Below, piece after piece: positions 18,463-26,066 of a stretch of 64,000 nucleotides of DNA (the first letter of the stretch is position 1; each line of letters starts with the position of its first letter). The DNA is from Cellulomonas dongxiuzhuiae. GTDB lineage: Bacteria > Actinomycetota > Actinomycetes > Actinomycetales > Cellulomonadaceae. A model generated the notes under the pieces. It saw nothing but the letters and a program-made list of their open reading frames with translations, had not been told where the DNA came from and made no database searches. A program made the position numbers and the translations under genes. The DNA is taken from NCBI RefSeq assembly GCF_018623035.1, contig NZ_CP076023.1:3658001-3722000 (forward strand), given 5' to 3'.

Positions 18463-19914
18463 ATGACCAGCACGCAGGAGACCGTCGCACCGGCCGCCGC
18501 GCCGGCGCGGATGTCGCTGCCGACGCTCACCGCCATGGTCGTCGGCGGCATGGTGGGGGCGGGCGTGTTCTCGTTGCCCGCGCGGTTCGGCGTCGCGACC
18601 GGCGTGCTGGGCGCGCTCATCGCGTGGGCCATCGCGGGCGCGGGCATGCTCATGCTCGCGTTCGTCTTCCAGAACCTCGCCGTGCGCAAGCCGGACCTCG
18701 ACTCGGGCGTCTTCATCTACGCCAAGGCGGGGTTCGGGGACTACGTCGGCTTCAGCTCGGCGATCGGGTTCTGGGCGTCGACCGTTGCGGGCAACACCTT
18801 CTACTGGGTGTTCATCACCGCGACGCTCGGCACGTTCGTCGACGCGTTCGGCGACGGCGACACGCTGCCGGCCGTCGCCCTGTCGACCGTCGGCGTGTGG
18901 CTGTTCCACTACCTCGTCGCACGCGGCGTGCGGGACGCGGCGGTCATCAACCGCATCGTCACGGTGTTCAAGGTGCTGCCGATCCTCACGTTCGTCGTCG
19001 TGCTGCTCCTCTCCTTCGACGCCGGGGTCTTCGCGGACAACTTCTTCGCGTACGACGACCTGGGCACCATGGGCGAGCAGGTCAGGAACACGATGATCAT
19101 CACGACGTTCGTCTTCCTCGGCATCGAGGGCGCGAGCGTGTACTCGCGGTACGCCCGGCGGCGCGAGGACGTGGGCCGCGCCACCGTCCTGGGCTTCCTG
19201 TCCGTGCTGTCGGTCTTCGCGCTCGTCACGCTGTCGTCGTACGCGGTGCTGCCCCGCGCGCAGATCGCCGCCACGCGCCAGCCGTCGATGATCGGGGTGT
19301 TCGAGTCCGTCGTGGGCCCGTGGGGCGCGACGTTCATCTCGGTCGCCGTCGTCGTGTCCGTGCTGGGCGCGTACCTGGCGTGGACGCTCATGGCCGCCGA
19401 GGTCATGTACCACCCGGCGCGCAACGACGACCTGCCGGAGCTGCTGGGCCGCGAGAACCGCGTCGGCACGCCCATCATGGCGCTCGTCGCGACGTCCATC
19501 GCGGTGCAGGCGCTGCTGCTGCTCACGCTGCTCGTGTCCGACGCGCTGAACTTCATGCTCGACCTGTGCACGAGCCTCGCGCTCATCCCGTACCTCCTCG
19601 CGGCGGCGTACGCGCTGAAGATCGCCATGACCGGCGAGGGCTACGAGGGGGTCGACCCGCGCACGCGGCGCACGCACACGATCGTCGCGGGCGTCGCGAC
19701 CGGCTACACGCTGCTCCTGTTCGTCGCCGCCGGGCTGGAGTTCCTGCTGCTGTCGACCGTGATCCTCGCGCCGCTGACCCTGCTGTACGTCCGGGCGCGC
19801 AGGGAGCACCGGCGGCGGCTGTTCACGCCGCCCGAGGCGGTGCTGTGCGCCGTGGTCGTCGCCGGGGCGGTCGTCGGCGTCCTGGGCCTGGCGACGGGCC
19901 GGATCGAGCTGTGA
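18463..19914 (+). CDS. arcD: Arginine/ornithine antiporter-type APC transporter
   Basis: 483 residues with twelve to thirteen predicted helices. It belongs to the basic amino acid/polyamine antiporter branch, shown by [20 protein letters not shown] in helix 1, the [20 protein letters not shown] stretch, and [19 protein letters not shown] in helix 6. It lies 34 bases upstream of arginine deiminase in the same direction, which strongly suggests arginine uptake in exchange for a deiminase-pathway product. A GGGGGG ribosome binding site precedes the ATG. In full pathways the exchanged product is ornithine; here, without the next enzyme nearby, citrulline could be exported instead. That last point is inference. 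Confidence 0.85.
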   Translation: MTSTQETVAPAAAPARMSLPTLTAMVVGGMVGAGVFSLPARFGVATGVLGALIAWAIAGAGMLMLAFVFQNLAVRKPDLDSGVFIYAKAGFGDYVGFSSAIGFWASTVAGNTFYWVFITATLGTFVDAFGDGDTLPAVALSTVGVWLFHYLVARGVRDAAVINRIVTVFKVLPILTFVVVLLLSFDAGVFADNFFAYDDLGTMGEQVRNTMIITTFVFLGIEGASVYSRYARRREDVGRATVLGFLSVLSVFALVTLSSYAVLPRAQIAATRQPSMIGVFESVVGPWGATFISVAVVVSVLGAYLAWTLMAAEVMYHPARNDDLPELLGRENRVGTPIMALVATSIAVQALLLLTLLVSDALNFMLDLCTSLALIPYLLAAAYALKIAMTGEGYEGVDPRTRRTHTIVAGVATGYTLLLFVAAGLEFLLLSTVILAPLTLLYVRARREHRRRLFTPPEAVLCAVVVAGAVVGVLGLATGRIEL

Positions 19915-19948
19915 GGCGCACGTGACGTCACCCGACGGAAGGACGAGC

Positions 19949-21202
19949 ATGAGCCAGACCGTGTCCGCGGGCTACGGCGTCCACTCGGAGGTGGGCCGGC
20001 TCCGCAAGGTGATGGTCTGCCGCCCGGGGCTGGCGCACCGCCGGCTCACGCCGACCAACAGCGACGAGCTGCTGTTCGACGACGTGCTGTGGGTCGAGAA
20101 CGCGCAGCGCGACCACGCGGACTTCGTCAACAAGCTGACGACCCGCGGCGTCGAGGTCGTCGAGCTGCACGACGTGCTCGCGCAGACCCTGCAGGTGCCC
20201 GGCGCCCGCGACTGGCTGCTGGACCGCAAGATCGTGCCGAACCGCGTCGGCCTGGGCCTGGTCGACAGCACCCGCGCCTACCTCGAGGAGCTGGCGCCGG
20301 CGCGCCTGGCGGAGCTCCTCATCGGCGGCCTGGCGACCATCGACCTGCCCCCGGAGCACCGCCCGCCCGCGATCGGCCTGGCCCGCGAGTCCACCGGCGC
20401 GCGCGAGTACCTCATGCCGCCGCTGCCCAACACGCTCTACACGCGCGACACGACGTGCTGGCTGTACGGCGGCCTGACCCTCAACCCCCTGTACTGGCCG
20501 GCACGGCACGACGAGACGCTCATCTACCAGGCGATCTACCTGCACCACCCGGACTACGTCGGCTCGCGCGTCTGGTGGGGCGACCCCGGCAAGGAGTGGG
20601 GGCAGGCGACGTTCGAGGGCGGCGACATCATGCCCGTCGGCAACGGCGTGGTCCTCATGGGCATGAGCGAGCGGACGTCCCGCCAGGCGATCACGCAGGT
20701 CAGCGCCGCGCTGTTCGCGCAGGGGGCGGCCGAGCGCGTCGTGGTCGCCGGCATGCCGAAGCTGCGCGCGGCGATGCACCTCGACACCGTGTTCACGTTC
20801 GTCGACCGGGACGTCGTCACGCTGTACCCGACGATCACGGACGCGGTGCACACGTTCACGCTGCGGCCGTCGGACGCCCGCCCAGGATTCGACGTCGTCG
20901 ACGAGGGGTCCGCCGCGTTCACCGACGTGGTGGCCCGCGCCATGGGCCTGGACGCGCTGCGGACCATCGACACCGGCGGCGACGTCTACGAGTCGGAGCG
21001 CCAGCAGTGGGACTCGGGGAACAACGCCGTCGCGCTCGAGCCGGGCGTCGTGTTCACCTACGACCGCAACACCCTGACCAACACGCTGCTGCGCAAGGCG
21101 GGCATCGAGGTCATCACGATCGTCGGCGCGGAGCTGGGCCGTGGCCGCGGCGGCGGGCACTGCATGACGTGCCCGATCGTGCGGGACCCGGTGGAGTGGT
21201 GA
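19949..21202 (+). CDS. arcA: Arginine deiminase
   Basis: 417 residues, the usual length. It hydrolyses L-arginine to L-citrulline and ammonia in the cytoplasm. Visible active-site features are [21 protein letters not shown] (the substrate-binding GGD and catalytic Glu/Asp region), [11 protein letters not shown] (catalytic His and Asp), and the C-terminal GGGHCMTCP with nucleophile Cys405. The ATG at 19949 has GGAAGGA five bases upstream and is preferred over an in-frame start at 19922. Ornithine carbamoyltransferase and carbamate kinase, the next enzymes of the pathway, are absent from the window. Confidence 0.95.
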   Translation: MSQTVSAGYGVHSEVGRLRKVMVCRPGLAHRRLTPTNSDELLFDDVLWVENAQRDHADFVNKLTTRGVEVVELHDVLAQTLQVPGARDWLLDRKIVPNRVGLGLVDSTRAYLEELAPARLAELLIGGLATIDLPPEHRPPAIGLARESTGAREYLMPPLPNTLYTRDTTCWLYGGLTLNPLYWPARHDETLIYQAIYLHHPDYVGSRVWWGDPGKEWGQATFEGGDIMPVGNGVVLMGMSERTSRQAITQVSAALFAQGAAERVVVAGMPKLRAAMHLDTVFTFVDRDVVTLYPTITDAVHTFTLRPSDARPGFDVVDEGSAAFTDVVARAMGLDALRTIDTGGDVYESERQQWDSGNNAVALEPGVVFTYDRNTLTNTLLRKAGIEVITIVGAELGRGRGGGHCMTCPIVRDPVEW

Positions 21203-21245
21203 GGCGCGCCGCGCATCGCCGCTGCCTGGGCCGCGGTGCCTGCAC

Positions 21246-21268
21246 TTTGCATGCAAACACAGTAATAT
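21246..21268 (+). promoter_or_regulatory. Palindromic operator and -10 box of toxin-antitoxin operon
   Basis: A perfect 12-bp palindrome TTTGCATGCAAA (21246-21257) lies just before TAATAT (21263-21268). The -10 box ends six bases before the antitoxin ATG at 21275 and there is no ribosome binding site, so the mRNA is probably leaderless. The palindrome is well placed for repression by the antitoxin itself. Confidence 0.65.
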
Positions 21269-21274
21269 GACGGC

Positions 21275-21508
21275 ATGAGCGTGTCCCTCACCGTCCGCGA
21301 CGTGCCCGACGACGTCCGCGACGAGCTCGCCGCGCGCGCCGCGCGCAGCGGCCGGTCCCTGCAGGAGTACCTGCGCGCGACGCTGACCGAGCTCGCGGCC
21401 CGGCCGACGGCGGCCGACGCCGTCGCGCAGGCCCGCGGCCGTGCGCTCGCGTACCCCGACGTCAGCGCCGAGCAGATCCTCGACGACCTCGACGCAGGGC
21501 GGCGGTGA
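21275..21508 (+). CDS. FitA-like ribbon-helix-helix antitoxin
   Basis: 77 residues. The N-terminal ~45 residues (SLTVRDVPDDVRDELAARAA, then SGRSLQEYLRATLTELA) form the ribbon-helix-helix DNA-binding fold of FitA/VapB antitoxins. The C-terminal tail (DVSAEQILDDLDAGRR) is the part that would bind and block the PIN toxin. It starts with ATG directly after a -10-like box, with no Shine-Dalgarno sequence. Its stop overlaps the toxin's GTG by four bases, the normal arrangement in these pairs. It should bind the TTTGCATGCAAA palindrome upstream to repress its own operon. Confidence 0.9.
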   Translation: MSVSLTVRDVPDDVRDELAARAARSGRSLQEYLRATLTELAARPTAADAVAQARGRALAYPDVSAEQILDDLDAGRR

Positions 21509-21903
21509 CCGCCGCCCTGGTCGTGGACGCGTCAGCCGTCCTGGCGGTGCTCATCGACCCGGGCCCCCGGGGCGAGCGGGCCGCGGCCCACATGGCCGGC
21601 GCTCAGCTCGCCGCGCCCGACCTGCTCGGCTACGAGGTCCTGAACGTCCTGCGCCGACGCCGGGCGGCGGGCCACCTCACCGAGAACCAGGCGACGCTCG
21701 CCGTGCGCACGTGGTCGCAGCTGCCGGTCGACCTCTGGCCCCTCGCCCCGCTGCAGCCGGACGTCTGGCGGCTCACGCACAACCTCTCCGCCTACGACGC
21801 CGCCCACGTCGCCCTCGCCGCCCACCTCGAAGCACCGCTGCTCACGGGCGACCGCCGGCTCGCGGGCGCACCTGGCGTGACCTGCGAGGTCGTCGCGATC
21901 TGA
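21505..21903 (+). CDS. PIN-domain ribonuclease toxin (VapC/FitB family)
   Basis: 132 residues, full length for a VapC-type toxin. The four acidic residues that hold the metal ion in PIN nucleases are present: Asp8 in VVDASAVL, Glu44 in YEVLNVL, Asp98 in SAYDAAHVALA and Asp116 in LLTGDRRLA. It should cleave RNA when not bound by the antitoxin encoded immediately upstream, with which it overlaps (GTGA). All key residues are intact, so the pair is likely functional. The target RNA cannot be predicted. Confidence 0.92.
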   Translation: MTAALVVDASAVLAVLIDPGPRGERAAAHMAGAQLAAPDLLGYEVLNVLRRRRAAGHLTENQATLAVRTWSQLPVDLWPLAPLQPDVWRLTHNLSAYDAAHVALAAHLEAPLLTGDRRLAGAPGVTCEVVAI

Positions 21904-21938
21904 CGCGGCCGGCCGACGGTGGGACGCAGGTGCGGTCG

Positions 21939-22115
21939 TCAGGGCGTCGGGTCGTCGCCCGTCGGGTCCGACGGGTACAGACGACGGGCGCCGGTGTCCT
22001 GGTTGTCGCCCGGGGGCGGCTGGGTGTCGGGGCCGGTGGCGCCGGGCAGCGGCTGGTTCTCCGCGTCCTGCGTCTCGGGTCGCTGCGATGCCGGGTGGAC
22101 CGTCTCCTCGCTCAT
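21939..22115 (-). CDS. Small disordered hypothetical protein
   Basis: 58 residues, rich in Pro, Gln, Asp and Thr, with no hydrophobic core, so probably disordered. The ATG at 22115 has GGTGGAG directly upstream, which supports it as a gene. No homologous family is recognised. It ends convergently with the PIN toxin gene, 35 bases away, and lies downstream of the superoxide dismutase gene on the same strand. Confidence 0.5.
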   Translation of the reverse strand: MSEETVHPASQRPETQDAENQPLPGATGPDTQPPPGDNQDTGARRLYPSDPTGDDPTP

Positions 22116-22202
22116 GGCTCCACCCTGCGGCCGTCGTCCGGGCACCGCCACCCGAGGGCGGCGGGACCCGGCGACGTGCCTGCGGGTGTCCTCCGCCGCG
22201 CG

Positions 22203-22838
22203 TCAGCCGCCGACGACCCCGCACGCGATGCGGTCACCGGAGTCACCGGTCTTGAGCGTGTCCGCGTCCGGGCCGTTCGGCGCGTACCGCTCGGGGATGT
22301 TCGCGAAGTTGTCCGGACCGGCGTGCACCATGACCGCCGTGCCGTCGTCGTCCATGAGCTCCTCGAGCGTCACGGCGTCCGTGGACGCGGTCAGGCGCCC
22401 CGCACCCGTGGAGTCGACGAGCAGCGACGGCAGGTCCCCCTGGTGCGCGGCGTGGTCTGCCACGTCCGCGCCGAGGTGGCCACCGGCGGACAGGAAGTCC
22501 CCGACCTTCGCCGGGTCGGTCGGGTCCGGGCTGTCCGGCTCGCACACGCCGATCGTGTGCAGGTGGAAGCCGTGGAAGCCGGGCGGCAGGTCACCGGCGG
22601 CGACCTCGATCTCGAGCGCGCCGTCGTCGTCGTCGAGCCACACCGTGCCGACCTCGCCGCCGTCCGGGTCGACGAGCATCACCTCGGTGCCGTCGTCGTC
22701 CTCGTCGGTCATGGCCGGCGTCGTCGCCTCCTGCTGGTTCATCACCGGGTCGTCCTGCTCCTCGCCTGACGCGCTGCAGGCCGCGAGCGCCGCGGCCGCG
22801 GCGACGGCGACGGTCGCCGCCCTGAGAGTCCCTCGCAT
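22203..22838 (-). CDS. sodC: Cu/Zn superoxide dismutase lipoprotein
   Basis: 211 residues. A signal peptide with lipobox LAAC (Cys21) places it on the outer face of the membrane. Copper ligands are visible in FHGFHLH (His92, His94); further His residues are at 121, 132 and 172, in GGHLG, AAHQGD and MVHAG. Cys99 and Cys206 can form the conserved disulfide, and DSGDRIACGVV is the C-terminal signature. It would convert superoxide to peroxide and oxygen outside the cell. An acidic Asp/Glu-rich linker joins the lipid anchor to the domain. The ATG has a GGGGGG ribosome binding site. Confidence 0.9.
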   Translation of the reverse strand: MRGTLRAATVAVAAAAALAACSASGEEQDDPVMNQQEATTPAMTDEDDDGTEVMLVDPDGGEVGTVWLDDDDGALEIEVAAGDLPPGFHGFHLHTIGVCEPDSPDPTDPAKVGDFLSAGGHLGADVADHAAHQGDLPSLLVDSTGAGRLTASTDAVTLEELMDDDGTAVMVHAGPDNFANIPERYAPNGPDADTLKTGDSGDRIACGVVGG

Positions 22839-22942
22839 CGTGCCCCCCGGATGTCGGTGCTCGGTCCTCCTCCACGGTACGAAACGTCCGGAGCGGGCGC
22901 CCGGCGAGCGCGGGACGCCTCGCGCCCCGGGGGCCGCGCACG

Positions 22943-23767
22943 TCAGCGGAAGCGTGCCGCAAACTGGCCCGGCGTGAGCCCCGTGACCCGGCGGAAGTCG
23001 CGCGTGAAGTGCGGCTGGTCGGCGTAGCCGAGCTGCGCGGCGACCTGCGCCAGCGACACCTCCCCGTCCCGCAGCCGTTCGGCCGCCTCCTGCAGCCGGC
23101 GCCGCTGGATCAGCCACTTGGGGCTCAGCCCGGTCCGGCGGCGCACGAGCCGCTGCAGCGCGCGCTCGGCGATGCCGAACCGGTCGCACAGCTCCTCGAC
23201 GCGCAGCAGCGCGGGGTCGTCCTCGACGGCCGCGACGAGCCGGTTGACGAGCAGCCCCTCGTCGTCGACGGGCAGGTGGGCGCGCAGCAGACCGGCGAAC
23301 GCGTCCATCGCCTCCCGCTGGGCACCTGGCCGTTCTGGGCCCGCCGCCATCGCCGCCCTCACCTGCTCCGCGAGCCGGTCACCGGCCGCCCCGAGCACGT
23401 CGCCGAGCTCCTCCGCCCGGTCGGTCCACCGGTCGACCGGGCCGCCCGTCAGCAGCGCACCCGCCGCGGGCTGCAGCATCAGCCCGACCGCCCAGCCCGA
23501 CCCGCTCAACGTCGTCGTCGCCAGCCCCGACACCACCCCGGAGAAGCGCGCGTAGTGCGGCGCGACGACCATGAGGCACACCGGGTACTGCAGCACCTGC
23601 TGGTGCGACTCCGCCCCGGCCGGGACGTCCCAGACCGGGATCCAGAACCGGCGCGCGAGGTCCGCCAGGTCGTCCGGCACCGCGTGCCGGTGGATCCGCC
23701 ACGTCCGGTCCGTGGGGTCGACGAGGTGCGCACGCTCGACGGGGTCGAGCCCCGTGACGGCTTTCAT
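22943..23767 (-). CDS. AraC-family transcriptional regulator
   Basis: 274 residues from ATG 23767. The N-terminal ~150 residues resemble the DUF6597 sensory domain of AraC-type regulators (IPVWDVPAGAESHQQVLQYP, and LQPAAGALLTGGP). The C-terminal ~100 residues contain two helix-turn-helix motifs, with LCDRFGIAERALQRLVRRRT and LAQVAAQLGYADQPHFTRDF followed by GLTPGQF. It is divergent from the gene at 23805 with only 37 bases between the start codons, so the two genes must share promoter space. Control of that neighbour is likely but inferred. Confidence 0.9.
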   Translation of the reverse strand: MKAVTGLDPVERAHLVDPTDRTWRIHRHAVPDDLADLARRFWIPVWDVPAGAESHQQVLQYPVCLMVVAPHYARFSGVVSGLATTTLSGSGWAVGLMLQPAAGALLTGGPVDRWTDRAEELGDVLGAAGDRLAEQVRAAMAAGPERPGAQREAMDAFAGLLRAHLPVDDEGLLVNRLVAAVEDDPALLRVEELCDRFGIAERALQRLVRRRTGLSPKWLIQRRRLQEAAERLRDGEVSLAQVAAQLGYADQPHFTRDFRRVTGLTPGQFAARFR

Positions 23768-23804
23768 CAATCCCCGCCTCCCCCACCGCACCTACCGTCG
23801 GAGG

Positions 23805-24368
23805 ATGACGACCTCCACGACCCACCCTGCACCCGACCTCCGACAGCTCACCGCGGCGTTCGGCGCCGTGTGCGACCGGCTCCCCGCGGACGCCTGGGCC
23901 CGCCCGTCCCCGTGCGAGGGCTGGACCGCGCGCGACGTCGTGCGCCACGTGGTCGACACCGAGCGCGACTTCCTCGACCAGCGCGGCGTCCCGCTCGCCC
24001 CGATCGACCTCGGCGGGGACCCGGCCGCCGTGTGGCGGACGCACGCCGCGGCGCTCGCCGACGCGCTGGCCGACCCGGCCGTCGGCGGGCTCGAGTACGA
24101 CGGGCACTTCGGGCGCACCACCGTCGCGGAGTCCCTGCTGCGGTTCTACGGCTTCGACCTCGTCGTGCACCGCTGGGACGTCGCCACCGCGGCGGGCCTC
24201 GACGAGCGGTTCACCGACCAGGAGCTGGCCTTCGTGGAGGCGTGCGCCGCGGGCTTCGGCGAGACGCTGTACACCGAGGGCATCTGCCGCCCCGCGCTCG
24301 ACGTGCCGGCGGACACCGACCGGCAGACCCGCGTGCTGGCGCTCGTGGGGCGGCGCGCGGCAGGCTGA
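23805..24368 (+). CDS. TIGR03086-type maleylpyruvate isomerase-like protein
   Basis: 187 residues. It has the DinB/MDMPI-like four-helix fold signature of the TIGR03086 family: RPSPCEGWTARDVVRHVVDT in the N-terminal half, and FYGFDLVVHRWDVATA in the second half. Conserved His residues in these motifs usually bind a metal. Members act, or are thought to act, as mycothiol-dependent isomerases or transferases; the substrate here is unknown. GGAGG touches the ATG directly, too close to serve well, and TACCGT lies seven bases upstream, so a leaderless mRNA is possible. Confidence 0.8.
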   Translation: MTTSTTHPAPDLRQLTAAFGAVCDRLPADAWARPSPCEGWTARDVVRHVVDTERDFLDQRGVPLAPIDLGGDPAAVWRTHAAALADALADPAVGGLEYDGHFGRTTVAESLLRFYGFDLVVHRWDVATAAGLDERFTDQELAFVEACAAGFGETLYTEGICRPALDVPADTDRQTRVLALVGRRAAG

Positions 24369-24402
24369 GGCGCTGCCGACGTCGCCACCCGGGAGGACCA
24401 CG

Positions 24403-25293
24403 ATGCCGTCACCCGCCGACGAGGTGCCGATCACCCCCGACGTCGTCGCCGCGCTGCTCGCCGAGCAGCACCCGGACCTGGCGCACCTGCCGCTGGGACG
24501 TCGGTACGCAGGCTGGGACATGGCGATGTACCGGCTGGGCGAGGACCTCGCTGTCCGGCTGCCGCGCCGGGCGGCCGCGGTCGGGTCGATGGCGACCGAG
24601 CTGCGGTGGGTGCGGGAGCTGGGGACGGCATGGACGTTCCCGACCCAGCAGGTCGTGCGGGCCGGTGAGCCCGGAGCCGCGTACCCGTGGCCCTGGGCCG
24701 TCGTGACCTGGCTGCCGGGCGCGACCGCCGCCGAGGTGCCGCTGGACGCGTCCGCCGGCGCGGACCTGGGGCGCGCCCTCACGCAGGTCCACGTGCCGGC
24801 CGCGCCCGACGCGCCGTACAACGACGAGCAGTCGGTCCCGCTGTCCGCGCGGGTCCACGTCGTGCTGCGGTCGCTCGCGCACGTCGAGGAGCACGCACCC
24901 GCCCGTGGCCTGCGCCTGGACCGCGAGCGCGCCGAGCGCCTGTGGGCCGACGCCCTGGCCGCGCCCGTCGACGTGCCGCGCACGTGGATCCACGCGGACC
25001 TGCACCCGTACAACCTGCTGAGCGTCGAAGGTCGCTTCGCCGGCGTCCTCGACTGGGCGGACATCGCCGAGGGCGACCGCGCCACGGACCTCGGGTTCCT
25101 GTGGCTCGTGCTGCCGGCGGCCGGGGTGCGGGCGGCGTTCGACGCGTACGGCGGGCTGTCCGACGCCACGACCGCGCGGGCGCACGGCACAGGGCTCGCG
25201 CTGGCCGCAGGCTGGGTCCAGTGGGACGAGACGACGACGCGCGAGATCGGCTGGCGCGCGCTCACGGAGCTGGGCGTCCTGCGCCCGGCCTGA
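24403..25293 (+). CDS. Aminoglycoside phosphotransferase-family kinase
   Basis: 296 residues with GGGAGG ahead of the ATG. The kinase fold of the APH family is shown by the Brenner-type catalytic loop WIHADLHPYNLL (about residue 200) and the metal-binding LDWADIAEGDRATDLG that follows. The N-terminal lobe has RLGEDLAVRLPRR and the hinge-like WAVVTWLPG. It would transfer phosphate from ATP to a hydroxyl of a small molecule. Whether this is an aminoglycoside, macrolide or a cell metabolite cannot be decided. It is in the same direction as the TIGR03086-type gene, 34 bases on, and may share its operon. Confidence 0.85.
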   Translation: MPSPADEVPITPDVVAALLAEQHPDLAHLPLGRRYAGWDMAMYRLGEDLAVRLPRRAAAVGSMATELRWVRELGTAWTFPTQQVVRAGEPGAAYPWPWAVVTWLPGATAAEVPLDASAGADLGRALTQVHVPAAPDAPYNDEQSVPLSARVHVVLRSLAHVEEHAPARGLRLDRERAERLWADALAAPVDVPRTWIHADLHPYNLLSVEGRFAGVLDWADIAEGDRATDLGFLWLVLPAAGVRAAFDAYGGLSDATTARAHGTGLALAAGWVQWDETTTREIGWRALTELGVLRPA

Positions 25294-25301
25294 CGACAGG
25301 A

Positions 25302-25361
25302 CTGGATCACTCTCTCACGGGAGGGTGAGCACCCCTCCCTGGGGGCGAGAGAGCAATCCAG
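25302..25361. repeat. Dispersed GAGAGAGCrATCC inverted repeat, copy 1
   Basis: CTGGATCACTCTCTC (25302-25316) faces GAGAGAGCAATCCAG (25347-25361). The two arms differ from perfect symmetry at two bases, which become G-U pairs if the minus strand is transcribed. The loop contains a smaller hairpin (GGGAGGGT/ACCCCTCCC). It follows directly on the kinase gene stop. Related sequence is found at 28308-28402 and 63714-63728. Confidence 0.7.
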
Positions 25362-25454
25362 CACCCCCCGGCCCGCCGGCCGCGGCGGCGGCTGACGCGT
25401 CGACGTCCCCCAAGAGCCTCGTCCCGGGACGGTCGTGCTGCCAGGATCGAGCGC

Positions 25455-25901
25455 ATGACGACCGACGACTGCATCTTCTGCCGCATCGCCGAGCACCCGC
25501 TCGACTCCTCGGTCGTGCACGAGTCCGTTACGGTCCTGGCGATCATGGACATCGACCCGGTGACGCCGGGGCACGTCCTGGTCCTGCCCCGCGCGCACCT
25601 GCCGGCGCTCGCGGACCTCGACGACGACCTCGGGGCGGAGATGTTCGCCGTCGCGCGGTCCGTCGCCGCCGCGCTGCGACGCTCGCCGCTGCGGTCCGAG
25701 GGCGTGAACCTGTTCTACGCCGACGGCGAGGCCGCGTTCCAGGAGGTCTTCCACTCCCACCTGCACGTGTTCCCGCGGTTCGCCGACGACGGCTTCACCC
25801 TCGGGGCCCGATGGGGCTCGCACCCCTCACGCGCGGAGCTCGACGCGAACGCCGCGACCCTGCGTGCGGAGCTCGCCCGGCCCCGCCCGGCCGAAGCGTG
25901 A
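25455..25901 (+). CDS. HIT-family nucleotide hydrolase
   Basis: 148 residues. The histidine triad is seen as HSHLHVFPR (His100, His102, His104), with the middle-to-last His acting as nucleophile in this family. The N-terminal CIFCRIAEHP contains the two cysteines often used for zinc. It is of the Hint/AP4A-hydrolase-like branch and would cleave nucleoside phosphoramidates or dinucleotides in the cytoplasm. The exact substrate is not readable. CAGGAT lies seven bases before the ATG and could serve as a -10 box or a weak ribosome binding site. Confidence 0.92.
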   Translation: MTTDDCIFCRIAEHPLDSSVVHESVTVLAIMDIDPVTPGHVLVLPRAHLPALADLDDDLGAEMFAVARSVAAALRRSPLRSEGVNLFYADGEAAFQEVFHSHLHVFPRFADDGFTLGARWGSHPSRAELDANAATLRAELARPRPAEA

Positions 25902-26066
25902 CCTGCCCGCAACACGCCTGACACACCCGCCTCGTAACGTCACCGCACCGCACCCGTGGACACGGCGCGCGCACGGCGTCACGCTGTGTCCACCCGGCTC
26001 ACGAGGCCGCGCGATTCGCCGCACCGACAGGCGCACGGCAGGACGGACGCACGCGAGGAGGCCGGG

